Shown one piece after another: positions 38,223-46,025 of a DNA stretch of 64,000 nucleotides. Source of the DNA: Kibdelosporangium sp. MJ126-NF4 (GTDB lineage Bacteria > Actinomycetota > Actinomycetes > Mycobacteriales > Pseudonocardiaceae); contig NZ_CDME01000011.1 of the NCBI RefSeq assembly GCF_000826545.1, positions 62,001 to 126,000 of the forward strand, in the 5' to 3' direction. Each line of letters starts with the position of its first letter. Position 1 is the first letter of the stretch. The notes beneath the pieces are model-generated. The model searched no databases. It saw only the letters and a program-made list of their open reading frames with translations, and was not told the origin of the DNA. The position numbers and the translations under genes were made by a program.

Positions 38223-38328
38223 AACGCTCCTGTCTGTAACACGGAGGATCTTCCGGATTGTGGGCAGTCGGATACGCTGCGCTCCATGCCCGACGGTGGC
38301 GGACTGATGACTTGGCGTGATTCCGTCA

Positions 38329-38348
38329 CGTTCTTCGCCCGAAGAACG
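38329..38348. promoter_or_regulatory. 20-bp palindrome in protease/regulator divergent promoter
   Basis: Perfect arms CGTTCTTCG and CGAAGAACG with a 2-bp centre, 33 bp before the regulator start. It is a candidate binding site for that regulator. Confidence 0.6.
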
Positions 38349-38381
38349 ACGTAGCTGGAAAAGAACCAACTAGGGGGTCCC

Positions 38382-39356
38382 ATGCTCGAGGTCGCTGGCC
38401 TGACGGCCACCGAGGAGACCGCGTACCGCGCACTGCTCCACCTGTCCGCCGCGACCGACACCGAACTGGCCACAGCACTGGGGACCGGCCTGTCGCAGGC
38501 CGCCGAACTCCTTCTGGCACTGGAGAACCGCGGCATGGTGACGCTCGTCCCCGGCGGCGTCAGACGCTATCGGCCCGCCCCACCGGATCTGGCATTCGGC
38601 CCACTCGTGCAGAGCAGGGAACAGGAGCTGCGCGAGATCCGTGCCCGGATCACCCTGCTCACCAACGAATACCGCAGCACCACTGATCCAACCGGGTTCG
38701 TCGAGGTTGTGCACGGCGCGAAGGCGATCGCTCAGCGTGTGGACCAGTTGCAGCGCAACGCCACCACGGAGGTCCGCGGCCTGGTCAAGCCGCCAGTCGT
38801 GGCCGTTTCCGCGCAGGACAATGACGCTGAGTACGACGTGCTGGCGCAGGGCGTGCGATACCGGGTGATATATGACCGAGAACTGCTTCTGCTGCCGGAG
38901 GATCCGTACCAGGTCTCGGAAGCGGTCGCACACGGCGAGGAGGCCCGGGTCTCGGCCGACCTGCCGTTGAAGGTCGCCATCGCCGACGACGACCTCGCGC
39001 TCCTCCCGGTGGTCGAACCGCAGCCCGGTGCCGAGCCGACCGCGGTCCTGGTACACCCCAACGGCTTGCTCGACGCGCTGATCGCGTTGTTCGAAACGCT
39101 GTGGCAGTCCGCGACCCCGATCCTGCTCGGCGCGGGCGGGGAACTGGACGAGAACGCCGACAGCGGTGAGCCCGCCGAAGGCGACATGCGCCTGCTTTCG
39201 CTACTCCTGGCCGGTCTCACCGACCAGTCGATCGCCGCACAGCTGGGTCTGAGCACCCGAACGGTGCAACGGCGGTTACACGACCTGATCAAGATCACCG
39301 GTGCGCGTACCCGAGTACAGCTGATCTGGCAAGCCACCAAACGCGGCTGGATCTAG
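38382..39356 (+). CDS. TrmB-like regulator with LuxR-type C-terminal HTH
   Basis: 324 residues. The N-terminal winged-helix (GLTATEETAYRALLHLSAAT...LLLALENRGMVTLVPGGVRRYRPA) resembles TrmB-type sugar regulators. A middle domain (about 100-240) has the phospholipase-D-like pattern of such regulators, and the C-terminus (LSLLLAGLTDQSIAAQLGLS then TRTVQRRLHDL) is a LuxR-like HTH. ATG start with AGGGGG upstream. Divergent from the giant protease gene across a perfect palindrome, and 61 nt before the secreted sugar-dehydrogenase gene, so it probably controls one or both. Confidence 0.85.
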   Translation: MLEVAGLTATEETAYRALLHLSAATDTELATALGTGLSQAAELLLALENRGMVTLVPGGVRRYRPAPPDLAFGPLVQSREQELREIRARITLLTNEYRSTTDPTGFVEVVHGAKAIAQRVDQLQRNATTEVRGLVKPPVVAVSAQDNDAEYDVLAQGVRYRVIYDRELLLLPEDPYQVSEAVAHGEEARVSADLPLKVAIADDDLALLPVVEPQPGAEPTAVLVHPNGLLDALIALFETLWQSATPILLGAGGELDENADSGEPAEGDMRLLSLLLAGLTDQSIAAQLGLSTRTVQRRLHDLIKITGARTRVQLIWQATKRGWI

Positions 39357-39417
39357 TTCCCAGTTTTCGTTTTTACTGACAGGTAACGAAAGCAGCGCAC
39401 GCGGCGCTTACTGCCGT

Positions 39418-42400
39418 ATGCGGCCCCAGCGAAAGTCCCGGCGGAAGCCATTGGTACTCACGCTCGCCTGCGGCCTCGCGCCGCTGGTGGTCATCACCAC
39501 GGCCGCGCCCCCGGCATCGGCACTGCCGTCCGGCTTCACCGAACAGACCATCTTCCGCGACCTCGACCAGCCGATGTCGGTGGACTTCAGCGACGACGGC
39601 CGCGTCTTCGTCGCCGAGAAAAGCGGTGTCATCAAGGTCTTCGACGGTCTCGGCGACACGACACCGACGGTGTTCGCCGACATGCGCACGAAGGTCTACA
39701 ACGAACTCGACCGGGGCATGATGGGTCTCGCGCTCGCCCCCGGTTTCCCGAACGACCCGTCGGTCTACGTGCTGTACGCACACGACGCGGCAATCGGCGC
39801 AACGGCACCCCGTTGGGGTACGCCGAACGCGACCAGTGACTCGTGCCCGAACCCACCCGGCGCGACCGGCGACGGCTGCGTGATTTCGGGGCGTTTGTCC
39901 AGATTGGATGCGGCCACCGGCGCCGAGCACGTCCTGATCGAGGACTGGTGCCAGCAGTACCCGAGCCACTCGGTCGGCGACCTGAAGTTCGGCCCCGACG
40001 GCTACCTGTACGCCAGCGCGGGCGACGGCGCGAGTTTCGTGTTCGCGGACTACGGACAAGCCGGGAGCCCCAAGAACCCCTGTGGCGACCCGCCCGTCCC
40101 GGTCGGCGGAACCCAGACCACACCGACCGCCGAGGGCGGCGCGTTGCGCTCGCAGGACTACCAGACCCTCGGCGACCCCACCGGGCTCGACGGAACCGTC
40201 ATCCGGATCGACCCGGCGACGGGCCAGGGCGCCCCGGGCAACCCGATGATCAGCAACCCGGACGCCAACGCGCGCAGGATCGTGGCCGCCGGGCTGCGCA
40301 ACCCGTTCCGGTTCGCGTTCCGGCCGGGCACCAGTGAGATCTGGTCGGGCGACGTCGGCTGGGGAACGTGGGAGGAGGTCAACCGGATCGCCGACCCGAT
40401 CGACGGCTCGGTCGACAACTTCGGCTGGCCGTGCATGGAGGGCAACCAGCGCAACGGTGGCTACAACTTCGGCCTGACCATGTGTGAGCGGATGTACAGC
40501 GGGGCCGTGCCGAACACCCCGCCGCACTACACCTACCACCACAGCGATCCGGTCGTGCCCGGCGACGGCTGCGAGACCGAGGTCGGCTCGTCGGTGTCCG
40601 GCGCGGCCTTCTACAACGGCGATTCGTATCCGGCGCAGTACAAGGGCGCGCTGTTCTTCGCCGACTACAGCAGGCGGTGCATCTGGACGATGTTCCCCGG
40701 CACGAACGGCGTACCGGACCCGGCGACCCGGATCGGTTTCAAGACCAACGCCTTCGCGGTCGACCTGAAGATCGGCCCGAACGGTGACCTGTTCTTTGTG
40801 GACATCGCGGCGGGCGAGGTCCGCCGGTTCCGCTACAACTCCGGCAACCAGCCTCCGGTCGCGTCCATCACGGCGGCACCGGCGCAGGGCTCGTTGCCAC
40901 TGACCGTGTCCTTCAGCGCGGCCGCGTCCAACGACCCGGAGGGCGCGGCCCTGTCGTACGCCTGGGACCTCGACGGCGACGGCAACTTCAACGACGGCAC
41001 CGGCGCGACGATCTCCCGGACGTACACGACAGCCAAGGTGTACAACGCGTCCGTACGGGTGAGTGATCCCGGCGGGCTGAACGACGTCGCCTCGAAACGG
41101 ATCTTCGCGGGAACGACACCCCCGAACGTGACCATCAACACGCCGGTGACGGCGTGGGCGGTCGCGGACACGATCAGCTTCACCGGAACCGCGTTGGACG
41201 CGGAGGAGGGCGCGTTGCCCGCGTCGGCGTTGAACTGGCAGGTGGTCCTGCACCACTGCCCGACGATCGACAACTGCCACCAGCACCAGCTGACGAGCTT
41301 CCCCGGCGTGTCCGGCGCCAGCTTCCCCGCACCCGACCACGAATACCCGTCCTACCTCGAACTGCGCCTGACGGCGACGGACAACACCGGGGCGTCGACC
41401 ACGGCGAGCCGCCGTCTGGATCCCCGGGTGAGCACGCTGCGGATCGAGACGAACCCGCCCGGCCTGACCGCGGCGGTGAGCGGGAAGTTCGGGCCGACGC
41501 CGTTCACCGTCCAGGGAATCGTCGGCTCACGGCTGTCGCTGTCGGCCGCGCAGACACAGGTCGCCGGGCCGAACACGTACGAGTTCCAGAACTGGGCGCA
41601 CGGCGGTCCCCGCGTGCAGGACATCTTCGTGGGGACCTCCGACGTGACCTACCAGGCGAACTTCACGCGCGTGTCGGGCGGTGACCCGTCGCTCGTCGCG
41701 GCCTACAGCTTCGACGACGGCGGCGGCTCGGCGTTGATCGACCGAACCGGCAAGGGCCACAACGGCGTCCTGTCCGGCGCGAGCTGGACCACCGGACACA
41801 CCGGTGGGGCGTTGTCGTTCAACGGCGTGGACAACCTGGTGACGGTCGCCGACGCGCCCGACCTCCGGCTGAGCAACGCCATGACACTGGAGGCGTGGGT
41901 CCGGCCGACGAACGTGACCGACTGGCGAACCGTCGTGCTGAAGGAACGACCGGACAACCTGTCCTACGGTCTCTACTCGTCCGGCCCCGGCTACTCGTCG
42001 GCCTGGTTCACCAGCTCCGGCGGGGACCGTTCCGTCAACGGGCCCGCACTGGCCGCCAACGCCTGGTCGCACCTGGCGGTCACCTACGACGGGACCACGT
42101 TGCGCCTCTACGTGAACGGGGACCAAGCCGCCACAGCCCCGGCGGCGGGACCGATGATCTCGTCGACGTCACCGCTGCGACTCGGCGGGAACCTGCTGTG
42201 GAACGAGTACTTCGCCGGGCAGTTGGACGATGTCCGCGTCTACAACCGAGCCTTGTCCGCGGCGGAGGTCCTGACGGACAAGGACATCCCGGTCGCCGGG
42301 GACGGTGTCCCGCCGACCGCGCCCTCGGGCCTTGCAGCCTCGGGCGGTGTCGGAACGGCCTCGCTGTCGTGGACCGGATCGACCGACAACGTCGGCGTCA

Positions 42401-43512
42401 CGGGATACGACGTGCACAGGTCGACCACATCCAACTTCACCCCGGCTCCCGCCAGCAAGGTCGCGACCGTGACCGCGACCAGCTTCACGGACAACGGCCT
42501 GGCGACAGGCACCTACTACTACCGTGTGGTCGCCCGCGACGGCTCGGGAAACTCGTCACCCGCGTCGAACCAGGCCTCAGCGGTGGTCACGGGTGACACG
42601 ACTCCGCCGTCGGTCTCGGTCACTGCCCCGACCGGCGGGGCAACCGTGTCCGGGACAGTGAACCTGACCGCCAACGCCTCCGACGCGGGTGGCATCGCCG
42701 GAGTCCAGTTCAAGGTGGACGGCGTCAGCGTCGGCACGGAAGACACGGTCGCGCCGTACGCGTCCACATGGAACAGCGGCTCAGTACCCAATGGAGCCCA
42801 CCAGATCACTGCGGTAGCACGGGATTCCGGCGGCAACACAGCCACCTCCGCCGTGGTCTCGGTGACGGTGAACAACGTCGGCCCACCGCCTCCGGTGGCC
42901 GCGTACAACTTCAACGAGGGCTCCGGCACGGTCCTGAACGACCGGACAGGCAAGGGCCACAACGGTACCGTCGCCGGTGCCACCTGGTCCGCGTCAGGGA
43001 ACACCGGTGGGGCGTTGTCGTTCGACGGCGTCGACGACGTGGTCACGGTCGAGGACTCGAACCTGCTGGACCTGACCAACGGCATGACATTGGAGGCGTG
43101 GGTGCGTCCCAATGCGGGCGCGGCGGGTTGGCGCACCGTGCTGATGAAGGAACGGTCCGACGGGTTGTCGTACGCGCTCTACGCGGACAACGCGGCGTCT
43201 CGTCCCGCTGGCTGGATCCGCGTCGGGTCGGCGGACCGCAACGTCGACGGCAACGCGGCCGTACCCGCCAACGCGTGGACTCACCTGGCCGTGACGTATG
43301 ACGCGACCACAATCCGTTTCCACGTCAACGGAGTCGAGGTCTCGTCCGTGCCCAGCACCGGAAACCTGACGGTGTCCGGGAATCCGCTCCGGATCGGCGG
43401 AAACCTGATCTGGGGCGAGTACTTCTCGGGTCTGGTGGACGACGTCCGCGTGTACAACCGAGCGCTGACAGCCGCCGAGATCTCGTCGGACCGTACGACA
43501 CCTGTCTCGTAG
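39418..43512 (+). CDS. Secreted sugar dehydrogenase-like protein with PKD, FN3, Ig-like and two LamG domains
   Basis: 1364 residues with a signal peptide (MRPQRKSRRK...PPASALP). Residues about 35-475 form a PQQ-dependent glucose/sorbosone dehydrogenase-type beta-propeller (RGMMGLALAPGFP, GLRNPFRFAFRPGT, SGDVGWGTWEEVNRI). Then a PKD domain (475-565), a divergent sandwich region, LamG 1 (753-956), FN3 (965-1060), an Ig-like domain (1062-1155) and LamG 2 (1159-1364). It is probably an extracellular carbohydrate oxidase tethered to polysaccharide. No Shine-Dalgarno sequence is obvious. The two LamG domains are near-duplicates. A hairpin follows the stop. Confidence 0.9.
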   Translation: MRPQRKSRRKPLVLTLACGLAPLVVITTAAPPASALPSGFTEQTIFRDLDQPMSVDFSDDGRVFVAEKSGVIKVFDGLGDTTPTVFADMRTKVYNELDRGMMGLALAPGFPNDPSVYVLYAHDAAIGATAPRWGTPNATSDSCPNPPGATGDGCVISGRLSRLDAATGAEHVLIEDWCQQYPSHSVGDLKFGPDGYLYASAGDGASFVFADYGQAGSPKNPCGDPPVPVGGTQTTPTAEGGALRSQDYQTLGDPTGLDGTVIRIDPATGQGAPGNPMISNPDANARRIVAAGLRNPFRFAFRPGTSEIWSGDVGWGTWEEVNRIADPIDGSVDNFGWPCMEGNQRNGGYNFGLTMCERMYSGAVPNTPPHYTYHHSDPVVPGDGCETEVGSSVSGAAFYNGDSYPAQYKGALFFADYSRRCIWTMFPGTNGVPDPATRIGFKTNAFAVDLKIGPNGDLFFVDIAAGEVRRFRYNSGNQPPVASITAAPAQGSLPLTVSFSAAASNDPEGAALSYAWDLDGDGNFNDGTGATISRTYTTAKVYNASVRVSDPGGLNDVASKRIFAGTTPPNVTINTPVTAWAVADTISFTGTALDAEEGALPASALNWQVVLHHCPTIDNCHQHQLTSFPGVSGASFPAPDHEYPSYLELRLTATDNTGASTTASRRLDPRVSTLRIETNPPGLTAAVSGKFGPTPFTVQGIVGSRLSLSAAQTQVAGPNTYEFQNWAHGGPRVQDIFVGTSDVTYQANFTRVSGGDPSLVAAYSFDDGGGSALIDRTGKGHNGVLSGASWTTGHTGGALSFNGVDNLVTVADAPDLRLSNAMTLEAWVRPTNVTDWRTVVLKERPDNLSYGLYSSGPGYSSAWFTSSGGDRSVNGPALAANAWSHLAVTYDGTTLRLYVNGDQAATAPAAGPMISSTSPLRLGGNLLWNEYFAGQLDDVRVYNRALSAAEVLTDKDIPVAGDGVPPTAPSGLAASGGVGTASLSWTGSTDNVGVTGYDVHRSTTSNFTPAPASKVATVTATSFTDNGLATGTYYYRVVARDGSGNSSPASNQASAVVTGDTTPPSVSVTAPTGGATVSGTVNLTANASDAGGIAGVQFKVDGVSVGTEDTVAPYASTWNSGSVPNGAHQITAVARDSGGNTATSAVVSVTVNNVGPPPPVAAYNFNEGSGTVLNDRTGKGHNGTVAGATWSASGNTGGALSFDGVDDVVTVEDSNLLDLTNGMTLEAWVRPNAGAAGWRTVLMKERSDGLSYALYADNAASRPAGWIRVGSADRNVDGNAAVPANAWTHLAVTYDATTIRFHVNGVEVSSVPSTGNLTVSGNPLRIGGNLIWGEYFSGLVDDVRVYNRALTAAEISSDRTTPVS

Positions 43513-43525
43513 CAACCACAACCCC

Positions 43526-43570
43526 GTACGGTCTTCCGCTCACGTTTGTCACGTGAACGGGAGACCGTAC
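43526..43570 (+). terminator. Terminator hairpin after the LamG protein gene
   Basis: 13-bp stem GTACGGTCTTCCG/CGGGAGACCGTAC (one G-U pair) followed by TTTCGTT. Confidence 0.75.
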
Positions 43571-43661
43571 TTTCGTTACGTGACAACGCAAACTGTCAGT
43601 GATCACGTTTCCCAATCGAGTGAACCTCTTTAACCTCAAGGACTTTCACATTTGGTCGGCG

Positions 43662-43667
43662 TAACGT
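43662..43667 (+). promoter_or_regulatory. -10 box, leaderless promoter of HNH endonuclease gene
   Basis: TAACGT, 6 nt, ATG. Confidence 0.6.
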
Positions 43668-43673
43668 GAAGTC

Positions 43674-44957
43674 ATGGCCACCGCAGCCGCGTCCCTCTGG
43701 CAGACCAGCAACCGAGAGCTGGTCGCCCGCCTCACCGCGTCCGAGGAGCGCCTCCGCAAGGCCTACGCCGAACAACTGGACCTACTGTCGGAACTGGACT
43801 CCCGTGGCGTCGCCTACGAACTTGGCTACAGCAACACGGCGGCGCTGCTGGTCCACACCCAGAACATCACCCGCGCCGAAGCCAACCAGCGCCTCGCCCA
43901 CGCAGCCGCCTTGCACACCACGAAAACCCCGACCGGCGCCGTCCTCGAAGCAACGCTCCCCCTGACCGCCGAGAAGCTCCCGACCGGCGAGGTCGGTCCC
44001 GGCCAGGTCGAGGTGATCCGGAAGTTCATCGCCAGCCTCAACCACCTGGAGCCCGAACAAGTGGCCCTGGCAGAGAAACTGATGGTCGAGCGAGCAAGCG
44101 AGGACGACCCGAACGCGTTGGCGCGGTATGGCGAGCGCTGGGTCCGCGACATCATCGACCCGGACGGAACGCCACCCCAGGACGACGAACCAACCCGCCC
44201 CGAGCGAGAACTGCGACGACACGTGTTCCGCGACGGGCACATGGAGTTCAAAGGCCGCCTGGACGCCGAAACCGCCGCCCTGTTCGAAGCCGTCCTCGCA
44301 CCGTTCGACAAACGCGAGTCCGGCGACACACGTGGTTATGCCGAACGCAGCGGAGACGCCTTCGCGGACGTGCTGCAGAAAGCAGCCAACTGCCCAGACC
44401 TACCAGCCCACAACGGCTACAAAACCGAAGTCGCGTTCACCATCCCTTTGCACGAGCTGACGCAATCACTCGACGACCACGTCCTACCCGGAACATCCCT
44501 GTCAGCCCGCGAAGCTCGCCGCATCGCCTGCGACGCCCACATCCTGCCCGCGGTCATGGGCGGCGAATCGCAACCCCTGGACGTCGCGGTGCCCGCGTAT
44601 GTCGTCCCCGCGCACATCCGCCGTGGCCTCGTCCTGCGCGACCGAGGCTGCGCCTTCCCCGCCTGCGACCGACCGGCGAGCGTCTGCCACAGCCACCACA
44701 TCAAGAGCTGGCTCCAAGGCGGCCCGACCGCCCTGGGCAACCTGGTCCTCCTCTGCGGAACTCACCACAGGCTGATCCACCGCAGCGAATGGGAAGTAAA
44801 CCTGGTGGACGGAGTCCCCTGGTTCACCCCACCGGACTATGTGGACCCGACCAGAGCACCCCGCAGAAACCCCTTACCCGGTGGGAAACCCAACGTTGGG
44901 TTTCCGAAATGTCACCATGACAACCCAGTGCTGACCCGCCGGGGAGATCAACCATGA
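43674..44957 (+). CDS. DUF222/HNH endonuclease domain protein
   Basis: 427 residues: an N-terminal DUF222 helical region (about 20-250) and a C-terminal HNH nuclease motif (CAFPACDRPASVCHSHHIKS, then NLVLLCGTHHRLIH). This family (mycobacterial 13E12/REP13E12-like) is multicopy in actinobacteria and its role is unclear. Codon use is less GC-biased than housekeeping neighbours. The gene's last codons carry a perfect palindrome, and the stop overlaps the start of the next gene (ATGA), so the two are translationally coupled. Confidence 0.88.
   Translation: MATAAASLWQTSNRELVARLTASEERLRKAYAEQLDLLSELDSRGVAYELGYSNTAALLVHTQNITRAEANQRLAHAAALHTTKTPTGAVLEATLPLTAEKLPTGEVGPGQVEVIRKFIASLNHLEPEQVALAEKLMVERASEDDPNALARYGERWVRDIIDPDGTPPQDDEPTRPERELRRHVFRDGHMEFKGRLDAETAALFEAVLAPFDKRESGDTRGYAERSGDAFADVLQKAANCPDLPAHNGYKTEVAFTIPLHELTQSLDDHVLPGTSLSAREARRIACDAHILPAVMGGESQPLDVAVPAYVVPAHIRRGLVLRDRGCAFPACDRPASVCHSHHIKSWLQGGPTALGNLVLLCGTHHRLIHRSEWEVNLVDGVPWFTPPDYVDPTRAPRRNPLPGGKPNVGFPKCHHDNPVLTRRGDQP
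44884..44905. promoter_or_regulatory. 22-bp perfect palindrome inside the 3' end of the HNH gene
   Basis: Arms GGAAACCCAAC and GTTGGGTTTCC abut with no spacer, 48 bp before the XRE regulator start. It may be an operator or internal promoter element for the XRE-DUF397 pair. It is also translated as the HNH protein tail. Confidence 0.55.
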
Positions 44958-45787
44958 CCGAAGCAACCCGCTCAACCTTCCTCCGCCGCAAACTCGGCGT
45001 GAAACTGCGACGCATGCGTGAACTCGCGGGCATGACATTGGAGGAAGCAGCCCCGCTACTGGACAAGAAGAGGAGTGCACTGCAGCGGATCGAGGCAGGC
45101 GAAACGAGAGCAGACGTGCACCTCGTCCGAACGATGATGGACGAGTACAACCAGTACGACCCCGAGCTACTGGACGAGGTGCGCCAAGCCAACGAGACAC
45201 CGTGGTACCGAGTCCTCGGCATCAAACATGCCGGTTACCTCGACCTGGAAACCGAGGCATCACAGGTCAGCCAGTTCCTGTTGATCGAGATCCCTGGACT
45301 ACTCCAAACCCGTGCATACATGCAAGCGCTCTTCCGCGCTTTCCATCGACCAGGCTCGATCGAAACCAGTACACAGGCACGATCGCTCCGACAGGAGCGA
45401 CTGACCAGCGAAGACAAGCCGCTGAAACTACACACCATCGTGTGCGAGGCAGCACTGCGCCGAAGGTTCGCGGACCCAATGTTGATGCAGGAACAGCTGC
45501 AGCACCTCATCACGATGGCCGCGCTGCCCACGGTGACCTTGCAGGTATTGGAGCTGTCCGGCTCGACCTACCTTCCCAACGCCCCGTTCACCCTGCTGAC
45601 CTATCCCGATCCGGACGACCAGGACATCCTCTACCTCGAATACCCCACTGGCTATCTGCAGATCGAGAACTCAAAACAGGTTGAGGACGCTAGGCTTGTC
45701 CTTGAGCAGTTGCACATCGATGCACTGAGCCCAGCCGACTCAGTCGCGCTGATCGACGAGCTAGCGAGGAACCAACCATGGAACTGA
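44954..45787 (+). CDS. XRE-family regulator with DUF5753 ligand domain
   Basis: 277 residues. N-terminal HTH_31-type helix-turn-helix (LGVKLRRMRELAGMTLEEAA, then RSALQRIEAGE) followed by DUF5753 (QFLLIEIPGLLQTRAYMQAL, QVLELSG, ILYLEYPTG). Such proteins are numerous in antibiotic-producing actinomycetes and nearly always pair with a DUF397 protein, as here; some pairs affect development and secondary metabolism. The ATG overlaps the HNH stop by ATGA. The downstream DUF397 gene starts 10 nt before this stop. Confidence 0.93.
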   Translation: MTEATRSTFLRRKLGVKLRRMRELAGMTLEEAAPLLDKKRSALQRIEAGETRADVHLVRTMMDEYNQYDPELLDEVRQANETPWYRVLGIKHAGYLDLETEASQVSQFLLIEIPGLLQTRAYMQALFRAFHRPGSIETSTQARSLRQERLTSEDKPLKLHTIVCEAALRRRFADPMLMQEQLQHLITMAALPTVTLQVLELSGSTYLPNAPFTLLTYPDPDDQDILYLEYPTGYLQIENSKQVEDARLVLEQLHIDALSPADSVALIDELARNQPWN

Positions 45788-46014
45788 CCTGGCGGAAGAG
45801 CAGCTACAGCACCGGCGACGAAGACGCCGAGTGCGTCGAAGTCGCCTGGCACAAGAGCAGCTACAGCACCGACCACGGCGAGTGTGTGGAGGTGGCCTCC
45901 TTACCTGTTCTGCTTTCGGCAGTTCGGGATTCCAAGAATCCCACCGCCACCCTCACCTTCCCCACCGCGCCCTGGCATGCCTTCCTCACCAACCTGGCCG
46001 GGCAGCGCGGTTAG
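45778..46014 (+). CDS. DUF397 protein with duplicated N-terminal motif
   Basis: 78 residues. DUF397 proteins are small partners of XRE/DUF5753 regulators. Here the hallmark segment occurs twice in tandem: TWRKSSYSTGDEDAECVEVA and WHKSSYSTDHGECVEVA. The usual tail VRDSKNP and WHAFL follows. The start overlaps the regulator gene by 10 nt, so they are coupled. The convergent iniC-like gene ends 11 nt downstream. Confidence 0.9.
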   Translation: MELTWRKSSYSTGDEDAECVEVAWHKSSYSTDHGECVEVASLPVLLSAVRDSKNPTATLTFPTAPWHAFLTNLAGQRG

Positions 46015-46025
46015 CCCTGCCCGGC

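Noticed and set aside
43674..46014. HNH and XRE genes read as prophage remnants
   Set aside because: DUF222-HNH and DUF5753/DUF397 proteins are ordinary chromosomal families in actinobacteria, and no phage structural, integrase or lysis gene is present.
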